In this document: positions 25,200 to 35,427 of the stretch, one piece after another
Position numbering within the stretch: position 1 is the first letter of the stretch
How the letters are laid out: the number at the start of each line of letters is the position of its first letter
From: Anthostomella pinea
Taxonomy: Eukaryota; Ascomycota; Sordariomycetes; Xylariales; Xylariaceae
DNA: 64,000 nucleotides
Assembly: GCA_963556695.1 (NCBI GenBank)
Contig: CAUWAG010000004.1
Span: forward strand, 124,001-188,000
Direction: 5' to 3'
Translations under genes and position numbers: made by a program
Notes under the pieces: model-generated
Database searches by the model: none
What the model was told of the DNA's origin: nothing
Seen by the model: the letters and a program-made list of their open reading frames with translations, nothing else

Positions 25200-26754
25200 C
25201 TGGCCAGCCAGTGTCCTCCCTCTCCGCTCTCCGTTCTCCGAGTCTCCCTCCTCCTTCACCTGCACTCGCACTTCGACCGCAGCCTGCCGTTCCATCTTCT
25301 CTTTCTTCCATCCCCTCCTTCCACCACACCAGACGCCCTTCCTTTTCCTCTCCCTCCCCTGAGCCCTCCGGGTCCCATCCTCGCATCCTCCTCGAGGCTC
25401 TTTCCCTTTTTTTCTCTGTGCGCTCGTATCACAGCTCACAGCACCCATCACACGTCGTTGGCCTGGCCGTCGTCGTTGATCGAGCAAAGGAAAGCAAGAT
25501 ACCATCAACCCCCAATCACCGTCAGACTCGGGAAAGGAAGAAGAGGACGATACGGGAAAAGGAGCACGCACCACCGCCCAAGTTCTGGAAGACCCAACTG
25601 CATCACTCTAAACTTAATCATTGTACATTTTATTTATTTTCCCTTCCTGCAGCAACGCTTTCGCCCACTTCGATTTCGATTAACGGCGCTTCGCATCGCA
25701 ACGCATACCATCATATACCGATACACTTGCCGTAATCTCGCGTCACTGTTCACGTCAATACGATTCGGTTCGATCTGTTAAGGAGAGGTAGCAGATCAGG
25801 ACAAAGAGAGGCCTAGATCGCATCGCATCGCATTGCATCGCATTGCCCCTGAGCGGCTAGCTACGTCAATTGTCTCTTTGATCTCGTTTCGTGCGACCTG
25901 TCTGGACGACACCGCTCACCACGACAAAGCAAAGTGACAATACCATCCTTCCGGTTGCGCGCTCTCGAACGACTCGAGACAACAAGGAGACTCGACTCTC
26001 TTTCCACTTCGCCTCCACATCCTTTCCTCACCTGCCTCGTGCTGCGCTGCGCTGCACTGCACTGCACTTCGAGACCGTATCCATCGCGCCCAGCAGTCGC
26101 CTTGATTCGCCCAACACCGTCCTTTCTTTGACAGCCTCGACCTGGGTAGCACAGCCAAAACTACCCTCGACGCTTCCCAGCCAACTTGTCCGGTCCTGTC
26201 CAGCTTTGCTCCGTCGCTTCCCCATCTTCCGCAACTCTATATCCGTCGCTCATTCAGACACGACTATTTTTTCACCCGCAAGGCATCTTTAATTACCGCC
26301 AGAAGCAGATCTGCCTCATACACAACTACCGTCGCATCCATCTTCTGTTTCTTGTCTACAGCTTTCCATCTCTGCCAGCTTGCTTTCTTGGATTCGTGAA
26401 GGGTTCCTTTCCGGCAAACCACGTTTGATACGAACATCCTTCCGAATCCTCGTCTTTACACCCGAGCAGAGAGCACCAGTTGCCCGGCTCTTCGACCGCA
26501 TCAGCAATACTACCATAATAATCACAAATCCACAGGCGGATTCCCACTATTCCCCACCATATACTTGGTTCTAATATCATTCCGATCGCCCAATTCCGAG
26601 GCAGTTGTCCATTCATTACATAGAATTCGCTTCTAATCAGACGCTGCGGACGCCTCTTTCATCGTCTGCTTCGACTCATCGCCGAGCAGTCATCACGACA
26701 CATCGCAGCTTTATTCCCAACTTGTCGAGCTTGGACACCGGCGGTCTCGCTCAA
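25200..26754 (+). promoter_or_regulatory. long pyrimidine-rich promoter/leader of the Q-rich gene
   Basis: About 1.5 kb of C/T-rich sequence with many short open frames precedes the start codon at 26755. It contains 5-bp CATCG/CATTG arrays at 25817-25846 and GCTGC/ACTGC arrays near 26038-26068. Such long, uORF-bearing leaders are common for fungal regulatory genes. I cannot tell where transcription starts. The longest upstream frame (25047-25781) is low-complexity and probably not a protein. Confidence 0.45.
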
Positions 26755-28497
26755 ATGTCGCACAACGGATTTATTTCGCCCAACGGGCTGAGCATGCCTT
26801 CGGGCGGCCTGGCCTCCCGCCGCGGTGGTGGCCAGAACATCAAACCGCTATCTTTCGATGCCCTCAAGTCTCCGACCGATACCACTGAGAACGGAGTCCC
26901 CACCCCGCGAACGAGCCGTGGTCATCTACTCGCAGGCCTTCGAACCGCTCCAAAATCCGCTACAGCCACCTCTTTCGCTACTTCAGCCACTTCGATTGTG
27001 CAGCCTCACATGTCTGGCAGTAGGACCGGCAGCATTGCCGGCAACGCGTACGGTGCCCCAGAACACGCCTATCACAGTGGTCCCAAAACCTCACTGCCTC
27101 GCATGCCGACTCAGCAGCAGCAGCAACAGCAGCATCAAGGTTACAGCCAGATGAATCATTCCATGATGGGAATGGGTCACCAGCACTACACCCCTGAGCA
27201 GATTCTGGCGCCTCCCGAGCTTCATCTGGATGAACAGGTTCAAGAACAGCTGGATCCGTCGCTGTACGCCCAGCTGGTGACGACCAATCTTTATCTAGCC
27301 CAGCAACAGCAGCGGCTTCAACAACAGTTACTCAGCATACAAGCAGCAGCTCAACAGTTCCAGGGCATGAACATGAACGGACAGCAGTCACTCCAACAGC
27401 AGGCTTTGCAGCAACAGATGGCTCATCAGCAGATGGCTCTCCAGAATCTGTATCAACAGCAGCAGCATCAGTTGAAGAACCTGCAGCAGTCGATGAACTC
27501 GTCCATGCCAGCGCAGCAGAACATGTATGCCGTGTACGATCCAGCAACGCAACAAACCTACTTCGTTGACCAGAACACCGCGCAGCAGATGAACAGCAAT
27601 ATCTCCATGGACCAGACACCCAGTACCCCGCAAGGATTCTACCAGCAGCAAAACAACAGCAGCACTCCACGTGTTCAGGTGTCCCCTCCTCCCACGGAGA
27701 ATAACACCCCGCCTGTCTATCGTACTACTTCGCCCCCGAAGAAGGTGGAGATTATGGATGAGCCGACACCTCTCCCACCTCCGTCTGCCAACGCCTTCCG
27801 TCGGGGTCATAAGAAGTCTTCCTCGTTGGCAAATAACAAGGGGCTCGCTCTCTCCACTGATGAGAACCTGAGGTCCGCTGGGCTCAAGACTGCCTCGTTC
27901 CCGCTAACGCCCATGTCTAATGGTGGCTATGGACCGGGTCAAGCACGCGCTGGTGAGCATCCGATTCGCCAGCCGCGTGGCCCGCCCGCGCTCGACGAGT
28001 TGCGATCCAAGCCTACCTCCAGATACGAGGGCAGCAAGAACTTCTCTGCACGGACACGCCGGTCTGCCGTCCACAACTTGGTGAAAGCAGGCATGGTACG
28101 ACGCAAAGGTACAACCAGCAGCTGCGGCAGCATGAGCCCAGTCTCGGAGACCGCTGAGGAGGTCTGTACTCCACTGACCGACAACGAGTCTGACTCTGGG
28201 CGTAGTGGCTCGGGCAGTCTCTCGGGCGATGCGGAGCCGAGCCTGGCTAGTTCTCGGACTTCGACTAGTGGTAGCTGGGGAGCTATTGGCTCAGATCGAC
28301 CCAGCTCGCGTCAGAAGTCCCGCAGGAGTGTTGACAGCCAGTCAAGTACGTGCGAAGATGGTAGCTTTGCCAGTGTCTTCAAGCATGGCTCTCAACGACC
28401 GAGCAAGACGCAGAGTTCTGACGGACAACGAAAGGCACCGATGCTTGTGCTCACCACCAGCGCTGAGAAGCGCAAGGGTAGCATGCCGGTAGCTTAA
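26755..28497 (+). CDS. glutamine-rich protein, function unknown
   Basis: Single-exon frame. It is open from 26605, but I choose the ATG at 26755 (MSHNGFISPNGLSMPSGG, 580 aa) because the upstream 50 residues look like translated leader. Residues up to ~120 are Gly/Ser/Thr-rich (PLSFDALKSPTD). Gln-rich blocks (QQQQQQQHQ; LAQQQQRLQQQLLSIQAAAQQF) span about 125-280 and are probably coiled or prion-like. A Pro-rich middle (SPPPTENNTPPVYRTTSPPKK) follows, then a basic patch (SARTRRSAVHNLVKAGMVRRKG). A Ser-rich acidic-to-basic tail ends the protein. I recognise no enzyme or DNA-binding domain. The composition suggests an RNA- or chromatin-associated regulator or scaffold, but that is only inference. 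The frame is clean over 1.7 kb, so expression is likely. Confidence 0.75.
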   Translation: MSHNGFISPNGLSMPSGGLASRRGGGQNIKPLSFDALKSPTDTTENGVPTPRTSRGHLLAGLRTAPKSATATSFATSATSIVQPHMSGSRTGSIAGNAYGAPEHAYHSGPKTSLPRMPTQQQQQQQHQGYSQMNHSMMGMGHQHYTPEQILAPPELHLDEQVQEQLDPSLYAQLVTTNLYLAQQQQRLQQQLLSIQAAAQQFQGMNMNGQQSLQQQALQQQMAHQQMALQNLYQQQQHQLKNLQQSMNSSMPAQQNMYAVYDPATQQTYFVDQNTAQQMNSNISMDQTPSTPQGFYQQQNNSSTPRVQVSPPPTENNTPPVYRTTSPPKKVEIMDEPTPLPPPSANAFRRGHKKSSSLANNKGLALSTDENLRSAGLKTASFPLTPMSNGGYGPGQARAGEHPIRQPRGPPALDELRSKPTSRYEGSKNFSARTRRSAVHNLVKAGMVRRKGTTSSCGSMSPVSETAEEVCTPLTDNESDSGRSGSGSLSGDAEPSLASSRTSTSGSWGAIGSDRPSSRQKSRRSVDSQSSTCEDGSFASVFKHGSQRPSKTQSSDGQRKAPMLVLTTSAEKRKGSMPVA

Positions 28498-29800
28498 AGC
28501 GGTTCCAAGCCGACTTTTTACGCAGTAATGATCGCATGCTCTCAACGTCTCTTGTCTTTTCACGACCTTCGCCGCGGTGTGGCAGAGCCCCTTTCCACGT
28601 TTCTTGAGCGCGGGCACGAATGGACTGGACCAGATGGGACGGGAGAACAGAATGCTAACTTTCGCTTCTCGATATGACTTCATAATGAACCGAAGACCGG
28701 ACTACGGGCGAGGATGGCCTTCGGAAACATGGAAGTCGTCTGCAAAGGGAGCGAGGCCTTCGTGTTTGTCTCGATGGCGCACTTCTTCATTGGTCGACAA
28801 GAGCACTTGCAGATGAAAAAGCCACTGCAAGAGGTAGAGGTTGCTCACCTGCGGTTTTACTTCATGACACTCGCTCACGCATTCCCGCACATTTGTTAGT
28901 TACTGAGTACGCTGATTTCGGAGGGGACTCGCCAGAACGGAGCATCGCACTGACGACTCTTGTGGATGGCCCACCCCTCGTACTGAATGAGCCGTTCCTC
29001 TGCTCAATGGTTTTGACGTCTGCCTCCTCCCGAAGCAGATAGCAAATACCTTAGGTAGTGATGAATGGCACAACAATATATGCCATGCTCGTTCAACCGA
29101 TAGTGCTTGCAGTGCTGTCTCTACCTCTGACCGGGCAGCCCAGTCTTATTCCACATTCTCCATCTGGAAACCCGAAGGTTCTCTGGGGCACGTATCAGCT
29201 TCCCTTGCGCTCGACAGGAACATGCATCTTCTCGTGTTGCTGGAGAGACCTACCCTCGGATTCAGTGTATAAGACCCTATTCCTGCCGTAGTCCTCACGG
29301 GAAAAATCACGAACGTACTAGGAGGGCTGAGTTCATGTCGCTGTCCAGTGTCCATGAACCTGTCCCGACACGTATCGTCAGGCCTTGGCCGAGATTCAGG
29401 TCCACGAGGAGCTCGACGACTCGTCTGACAAGCAGCCGTACATGCACACTTCCGAACGACGCCGATTCGATAAGGCAATGCGGAGAGGGCTGCCCCCGGC
29501 CCGCCGCAGAAGCGCCTCGGTTGACCCGGGAAGTGGGCAAAATGTTTCGCAGCCAATCAATACCTTTGCTGGCCTTGTCGAGATCATAGATGCATCTCGG
29601 GACTGGAGACGCGGTAGTTCAGGGCCTGAGGGGCTGCTCGAGTAGGATAAATAGTTCTTCCACTCAGATGCTAAAAGGGATGTCCATTGTTTCCGTCATT
29701 CACCTCCATTGCCTTGCCGGAAGCCATAATAATAATAATAATAGTACGAGAGGCACTCACACTTGTCGCGATTCATTCGACTACCTACTAGAGGATAGCC
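28498..29800. other. intergenic with possible coding remnant
   Basis: The 3' UTR of the Q-rich gene should occupy the left part. At about 29380-29645 one frame is protein-like (IQVHEELDDSSDKQPYMHTS) and, one base out of register, a second open frame runs in from the left through 29335. The pair could be a frameshifted gene remnant. An AAT microsatellite lies at 29727-29742. Confidence 0.35.
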
Positions 29801-30687
29801 ATGGCCTTCACATACAAGACGGTCCTCATGATAGGCTGCACAGCTGGCCTGGGGCTGGCCATGGCCGAGCGCATGATCGAGAACGGCAGTTTCGTCATCG
29901 GTGTCGGCCGCCGCAAGGACAGACTCGACGCATATGTCGCCAAACACGGGCCGGGCAAAGCGGCAGCTTCACAGTTCGACATTACCGATCTGGACGGCAT
30001 CGAGGCCTGGGTCAAGGGGCAAGTCCTCCCATCTTGAAACCCTATTGGCCTCAGCGTTGACCAAGTATGTACATGCGTAGCATCATCGAGACTTATCCGT
30101 CGCTCGACTGCGTCGTCCTCAACTCGGGCATCCAGCGCGCGCTGAACTTCGCGAAGCCCGCAGAGATCGACCTGGGCCTGGTCCAAAAGGAGCTGTCGAC
30201 AAACTACACTTCGTACATCGCACTCATGAAGTACCTACTGCCGCACCTCCAGGCGCAGGCGCCCAAGCCCACAGCGCTCATAGCCGTCTCATCCGGTCTG
30301 GCGCTGGTGCCCATCCCGCGATGCGCCAACTACTGCGCGACCAAGTCGGCGCTGCACTCGCTGATATGGTCGATGCGGGCGCAGCTCGCGCACGACGACG
30401 CGAGCCGGCACATCAGGGTGGTCGAGATCATCCCGCCGGCCGTGCGGACGGAGCTGCACGGGTTGCAGGACGACCTACGGGCCGCGGGGGACACCAACTT
30501 CGGGCTCTCGATCGACGAGTTTCTGCAGGAGACATGGGCCGGACTGACGCGAGGCGACGATGAGATTCCAATCGGCCCTGTCAAGGATCGGTTCGCTGCC
30601 TTTGAGGATGAGCGCAGGGAGCGCTTTGACGGCCTCGTGACGACGATGCTCGGGCAGGGCGCACCGTACTCTTCTGTTGGCAAGTAG
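29801..30687 (+). CDS. short-chain dehydrogenase/reductase with a GC-AG intron
   Basis: Classical SDR oxidoreductase (279 aa), probably cytosolic and using NAD(P)H on an unknown carbonyl or alcohol. Exons are 29801-30018 and 30066-30687. The only phase-consistent intron (30019-30065, 47 nt) begins with GCAAGT and ends with CAAG, a GC-AG intron. Using the nearby GT instead breaks the frame. Motifs: cofactor-binding GCTAGLG at 12-18, NSG at 92-94 (family NNAG), catalytic Asn118, Ser148/149 (VSSG), Tyr162 and Lys166 (YCATK). The post-catalytic PPAVRTELHG matches the usual PG-x-V-x-T. The closest family flavour is DltE-like SDRs. The racemase gene follows in convergent orientation, with no sign of a shared pathway. 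Confidence 0.88.
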
Positions 30688-31076
30688 ATGCCCAATAGTT
30701 GTGCGTGTGACGGCCATCTAGCCACGGCCGTGCATCGAGAGCCTTGGGACCACAAGCGAGGAATAGAATAGTCAAGGATAACAAGTTGTATGATATATAA
30801 GATGTGCTGACAATGAACACGTCCTGGCTTGACTCAGACAATCATCCCCCGCCTCTTTCTTCTAGATTTGTTTTCAGTCAATCACATATCAGAATTAATC
30901 GCGTTCTTCACCATGATCCCAATGCTCTTCGAGCACGTGCTTCCCATAAGTGGTGACCAGGTCGTAGCTCAGGGGTTCACGGTATCATCATTTGCAACCC
31001 ACACAACCGCTTCTACATTGAAGCGGTCTTCAAGTTCGCCGAAAAGCATTATTATCACCCGCATACCAGGGTCTGG
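30688..31076. other. short intergenic, convergent 3' ends
   Basis: Lies between the SDR (+) and racemase (-) genes. No additional gene or repeat seen. Confidence 0.5.
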
Positions 31077-31757
31077 TCAATGAGCATCCCCCATCGCCCA
31101 CTCTGCCGCCGCAATCGCGTGAAGTTTGGTCGTATCAAAGACCGGCAACCCACACGGCCCATCAGCCTCGGTAACCAACAGACCAATCTCGGTGCAACCC
31201 AGAATCAAACACTCGGCGCCCGCCTTCTTCATGTCTGCAATGACTCTGTAATACCCCTCGCGCGACTCGTCCCTGGTGATGCCATTGCAGAGTTCCCTAT
31301 AGATGATCCCATGTACAACGGCGCGACCCTTCTCATCCGGAACCACAACGTCCAACCCAAACTTGTCGCTTAGGCGGGTCTTGTAAAAGTCCTTCTCCAT
31401 GGTGAAGCGCGTGCCGAGGGGTCCGACGGTCTGAAAGCCGGCCTTGATGATGCGCTCAGCAGTCGGGTCTGCGATGTGCAGCAGAGGCAGGTGGGACGCG
31501 GTCTTGATGCCCTGCGAGACGAAGTGCATGGTATTGGTGCACAGCAAGATTGCCTGAGCGCCGACGCGCTGGAGTGACGTCGCGGCTTCGTCTAGCAGCT
31601 GCCCTGATTCGTCCCATCTGCCGGCGTGCTGCAGCGCTTCGATGCGCGCGAAGTCGAAGGAGAAGAGGATGCAGGGCGCCGAGTGCAGACCACCTTTGAC
31701 CATGCGGACGTGCCGGTTGATCTCCTGGTAGTGTGTCACGGTCGACTCCCAGCTCAT
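31077..31757 (-). CDS. Asp/Glu racemase family protein, N-terminus disrupted by a 1-nt frameshift
   Basis: Aspartate/glutamate racemase family, cofactor-independent, using two cysteines. Both are present in the 226-aa frame: Cys73 in LLCTNTMH and Cys188 in LILGCTEIG. The family normally begins with a first beta strand of the form MKTIGLIGG just before MSWES. Here an ATG at 31786 opens that strand (MKTIG), but one extra base in a GGG run (about 31771-31773) throws it out of frame with the body. Translation may start at the Met of MSWES (31757), giving a protein about nine residues short and missing the first strand. The gene may therefore be a recent pseudogene, or the base may be a sequencing error. 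Fungal relatives are often of bacterial ancestry. Confidence 0.75.
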   Translation of the reverse strand: MSWESTVTHYQEINRHVRMVKGGLHSAPCILFSFDFARIEALQHAGRWDESGQLLDEAATSLQRVGAQAILLCTNTMHFVSQGIKTASHLPLLHIADPTAERIIKAGFQTVGPLGTRFTMEKDFYKTRLSDKFGLDVVVPDEKGRAVVHGIIYRELCNGITRDESREGYYRVIADMKKAGAECLILGCTEIGLLVTEADGPCGLPVFDTTKLHAIAAAEWAMGDAH

Positions 31758-31786
31758 ACCTCCAATGAGGCCCGATTGTCTTCATG

Positions 31787-32694
31787 ATGGAATGTTTTAT
31801 TGCTGGAGTTGGGGAGATTTTTGCTGGCCGATGCTGTACAGTCAGGGTGTGTGTGAACAAAGTAGACTCTTACTATTTACCCCCTTAAGCACTAGATTCG
31901 TTTGTTTTGGTGTGGTCAAGGGTTGAAGCCAATCACTGCTTGTACAAGGCAAAATATTTGTTAGCCAATACTTCACATCGAGGCTGCGCAAGCTACGGGG
32001 CGGCGCACCCAGGAGGAGGAAGATGAAGTTCCCGACGCAAGACCGGAAACGAACACCTTGATCCGTGATTCACAAGACTGCAGTGACCAAGTTCGATACC
32101 CATCAGAGTATAGTGTTTCTCGCTCACATTGCCCCATCACGCTGTTCAGACGAGGAGCAAAGCAAAACTGTCAGCCCGTACTGGGCTTGCCTCCTGCCTC
32201 TTGATGTGGAGTGGACGCGGCATGTTCCAACATCTGTCGTCGTGAAGCCCCCCTCTTTACGATGCTAATGCTGGGGGTGGTGTCTCACCTGATGGCGGCG
32301 CCGGTTTCGTCCTTTACAAAAGGCAGTTGTCCGTTCATACGTACGATATTACCAGGGCGTTGACATTCATGAGGAAGCGACGAAAAACCTGCTCGGTGAA
32401 TATGGAAAACCCGTAAACCCACTCACGGAGCTCTGAATAGTTGCCACATCATACAATGTGGCAGCTTCCTATATATATATCAACGAGCACTGCGCTTCTG
32501 AATCTGAACGCCCCTCTCTCTACAAAATCCAGCTTCTACACTCCGAGCAGTGGATTTCCCGCGCCGACCATCTTCCCGCTGCAGGATATCAGAGATACAT
32601 ACATACCAACCCACGCATCTCTATCCACTGCGACCGCGTAGCCAGACACAACCCCCACCCATCAACCGGCGGATTCGCGCGAAGAACCGTCAAC
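31787..32694. other. intergenic between racemase and Hce2-like gene
   Basis: Divergent promoter region. A TATATATATAT tract near 32470-32480 lies about 220 bp before the start of the secreted-protein gene. No other gene seen. Confidence 0.5.
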
Positions 32695-33369
32695 ATGCAG
32701 TTGCCCACGACCCCCACGACCCCCACGACCCTGGCTCTAGCCATATCTCTAGCAACGAGCATCGCCGGAGCCGCCGCCCAGCCCAGCACCGCCAACGCCG
32801 ACGTCGTCGAGCTACAGGGCCGACACCCCAACGGCAGCCTCGTGCCCGTGCGGGTATCAACCGCATACACGCGTAGCAACCCCGACCCCAACACCAAAAA
32901 GCTCGCGTCCCGCGCCTTCAACAAGGGCTGGACGGCCGACGGCCAGCAGCACGACCTCTGCGGCGCGGTAGTCTTCGAGGACCTCTCGCCCTTCGACGCG
33001 GGCGTCAGCGCGCCGCACACGCCGGCGCGCATCGACGACTGCAAGGCCGTGGCGGCGGCGCTGCAGGTGCAAAGTTCGCTACTGGGGGGCTGGTTCAACA
33101 TCAGCGGCGCGGGCTACTCGCTGGCATCGGGGCTCGGCGTGGTGGCCGAGGGGGGCGCGTGCAAGCTGGGCGTGTGGCGCGAGGACGGCCGCGAGGACTC
33201 CTTCGGCATTGGCGACACGGACGTCGTCGACGTGCTGACGTCGGCCTGGAAACAGTACGGCAGGCCCGACGGCAACGTGCATGTCGTGGGCGAGGGCCCC
33301 TGTGGGCCCGTCTGGTTCGGCTTCGAGATCTATGGCGGTGATAACCCGGCTCCGCCAGATGATTCGTAG
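32695..33369 (+). CDS. secreted Ecp2/Hce2-like small protein
   Basis: Intronless, 224 aa. The first ~28 residues form a signal peptide (TTLALAISLATSIAGAAA). The mature part carries four cysteines (89, 116, 156, 203). Their spacing and local motifs resemble the Hce2 domain (homologues of the Cladosporium effector Ecp2, also called putative necrosis-inducing factor): LCGAVVFEDLS, DDCKAVAAAL, a Gly-rich strand, GACKLGVW, GIGDTDVVDVL and PCGPVWFG. In that family the cysteines form disulfides and the proteins act outside the cell, some as plant-interaction effectors. The frame is open up from 32458, but the ATG at 32695 is chosen because it begins the signal peptide. An N-terminal Thr/Pro repeat (TTPTTPTT) is unusual. 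The family call is moderate, and an effector role is inference. Confidence 0.72.
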   Translation: MQLPTTPTTPTTLALAISLATSIAGAAAQPSTANADVVELQGRHPNGSLVPVRVSTAYTRSNPDPNTKKLASRAFNKGWTADGQQHDLCGAVVFEDLSPFDAGVSAPHTPARIDDCKAVAAALQVQSSLLGGWFNISGAGYSLASGLGVVAEGGACKLGVWREDGREDSFGIGDTDVVDVLTSAWKQYGRPDGNVHVVGEGPCGPVWFGFEIYGGDNPAPPDDS

Positions 33370-34119
33370 GAGTGATGGCGGATCGGGGGTTGGACGGGCT
33401 GTATTTTGGGGTTTAGGGGGCGTATGGTTGCTGTTCGGCTAAGGCGTCACTAGGTAGTTGTTGACGAAACGTGTACCAATGCGCAGGCATTGATTTAGGT
33501 ACATGTCTGACGAGTCCTTTCATTGCCCAATGTGTGCTGAAGAGAATTGTGAGTACTGCTTGCGGCAGTGGTACCAGTAATAGGAATCAACCAACCTGAA
33601 CTCGTCTATCTACTGGCTTAGAGTTCCTACTAGAAGAGACGACGTCTCTCGAAGAGGCACAAATCTCCTCAACTGTCATGCTGAATTTGTTGTATCTGCT
33701 GCTCAAGTACCTTGTACGCCCTTGTTATTTAATACTCCTCAGCCACCTGCAACCATAGGAGAGGTGTAGGTGATAGCGCGATGGGTAGGATATATGGTTG
33801 GCGATGTCGGCGAGAGCATATTATTAGTTACTCAAGATGATTCCTGGCGAGGGGACCGATACTTGATTGCGGCAACACTCAGTGGCATGTCATGATATGT
33901 GTCAAAAAGCCGGGTTGTCAGAACAGGAAAGCCACAGTAATAGTTGAACAGGCCTAGACCATTTCAATTGGGCATGTTGAATAAAAGCTGATTTACAAAA
34001 ATGCTGTATCGTACAGCTCGTGTCGTCGTTGCCCTCCCTACACATCGAAATCACCAGAACCAGCTAGTCAGAAAGGGGCGGCATTTCGCGTTGCCACCAG
34101 AGTCGAGAGGTGTGCGGTC
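33370..34119. other. intergenic, convergent 3' ends
   Basis: Nothing recognised between the Hce2-like gene (+) and the aspartic protease gene (-). It is somewhat AT-richer than the flanking exons. Confidence 0.5.
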
Positions 34120-35427
34120 CTACAGCTCCTTCTTGGCAAATCCCAATCGCGGAACGTTCTCAGACGCGTCGAAGACCACGAAAGCGGACTTCAGCAAAAT
34201 GTCTCCCAGGATGGCGAAGCCGATGCCGGCATCAGATTGGATGCCACCGAAGCAGGTGGTTCCATCATTGTCGACGGGAGCGTAGTTGATGTACTGGCCT
34301 GGGATTTCGTATCTCGCATTCCCGACTCCATACACAAAGGAGGGGAGGTTGGCCTGGCAGGGGAAAACGTAGCCTCCCTGACTGTTGTCGAGCTTGGCGC
34401 CACGAACTTGTTTGTAGTAGGCCTTGACGACTTGAGCAGGTAGCATCGCCAGGGTGGTGCCCGTGTCGGCGATGCCCTGGAAGGATGTGGACTGGAACGT
34501 ATTGTTGCCAATGCCGTAGCCGGAGACATCGAACATCCAGAATCCGTCGCTCGAGTCGACGTCGGTATAGGTGATTTGACCAGTGTATTTCGAGTCGTCG
34601 ATGACACCAAAATCATAACAACCGGCTGGCAGAGATGTTAGTGATGTGCGGTAAAGCGAAGGCCACAAGGGAGCGAAAAAAAAGGAAATAAGGATACATT
34701 TATGATACTTGAGGTCAGCGGTCCAAAGAGCAGCGTCAAGCTCGCTGGCAACGTTGTCAAAGAAGGTCTTCTCCTGGGACGGCTGCACCGTGTTGATGGT
34801 GCTGAAGGCCAGACCCAACAATCCGTCGTCGTTCGCATCTGTCGTGAACGTCTGGGATACGGCGGTAGCGGCTTCAACGGCTTGGGCGTCGAATGAGACG
34901 CCCCCGACGTTGACGACGTCCTTGTATACGATGCCCTCGGAATAACTGTTGTCACCGTACGTGATGTTCCAGGTGGCGTCTTGCACCCTCTTGGCGGTGC
35001 TGCTCTTGCTGGGGTCGTACTGGGCCTGTCCCTTGACCGAGCTCGCGGGCATCTCGGTGCTGAAGACCCACAGGTCGGAAGAGCCGCTGTCAACATCCAG
35101 GTTGAGTGTCTGAGGCGGAGTGCCGATTTCGACGGGAGTCAAGTACTGGATGTCGTACTGCTCGGGGCTGGCTCTTGCGCTTCCCGAGTCGCGCTTGTCG
35201 AAGCGACCATTGAAAGTGGCCATGGTCCGGGCCAGGCCGTCGGGCAGCGAGGCGCCATACTTGACATACGTCTTGGCCAACTGCGCGGGACCGTGTTTCT
35301 TGAAGCCGGGGTTCCGAACCTGGGGAAGGGAGAACGTGCCAACCTTGGTCCGGGGCGCGTTGGGTGATGCCGATGTGAGGCCCGCAACAACGGCAGCGAG
35401 GGCAACAGCGGTGGTAGAAGCAACCAT
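34120..35427 (-). CDS. secreted pepsin-like aspartic protease (endothiapepsin type)
   Basis: Extracellular A1-family aspartic endopeptidase, active at acid pH. Exons 35427-34698 and 34625-34120 give 411 aa. The 72-nt intron (GTATCC, CTAAC branch, CCAG) keeps the frame open and so is easily missed. Layout: signal peptide about 1-20 (MVASTTAVALAAVVAGLTSA), propeptide to about Arg79 (FDKR), then the mature enzyme. Catalytic Asp113 lies in VDSGSSDLWVFS and Asp297 in IADTGTTLAML. The flap tyrosine is in ITYGDNSYSEG. A conserved Cys pair follows (FPCQ...TTCFGG). The first motif reads DSG rather than the usual DTG. Serine occurs there in some active relatives, so activity is still likely. The frame opens 34 residues further upstream, but the chosen ATG has a good context and begins the signal peptide. 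Confidence 0.93.
   Translation of the reverse strand: MVASTTAVALAAVVAGLTSASPNAPRTKVGTFSLPQVRNPGFKKHGPAQLAKTYVKYGASLPDGLARTMATFNGRFDKRDSGSARASPEQYDIQYLTPVEIGTPPQTLNLDVDSGSSDLWVFSTEMPASSVKGQAQYDPSKSSTAKRVQDATWNITYGDNSYSEGIVYKDVVNVGGVSFDAQAVEAATAVSQTFTTDANDDGLLGLAFSTINTVQPSQEKTFFDNVASELDAALWTADLKYHKCILISFFFAPLWPSLYRTSLTSLPAGCYDFGVIDDSKYTGQITYTDVDSSDGFWMFDVSGYGIGNNTFQSTSFQGIADTGTTLAMLPAQVVKAYYKQVRGAKLDNSQGGYVFPCQANLPSFVYGVGNARYEIPGQYINYAPVDNDGTTCFGGIQSDAGIGFAILGDILLKSAFVVFDASENVPRLGFAKKEL

Noticed and set aside
34626..34697. intronless reading of the protease including 24 extra residues
   Set aside because: The segment has GTATCC, a CTAAC branch and CCAG, encodes a hydrophobic insertion absent from the family, and its removal restores the typical sequence.
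29801..35427. a secondary-metabolite or catabolic cluster (SDR, racemase, secreted protein, protease)
   Set aside because: Gene orientations are mixed, no backbone enzyme or regulator is present, and functions do not connect into a pathway.
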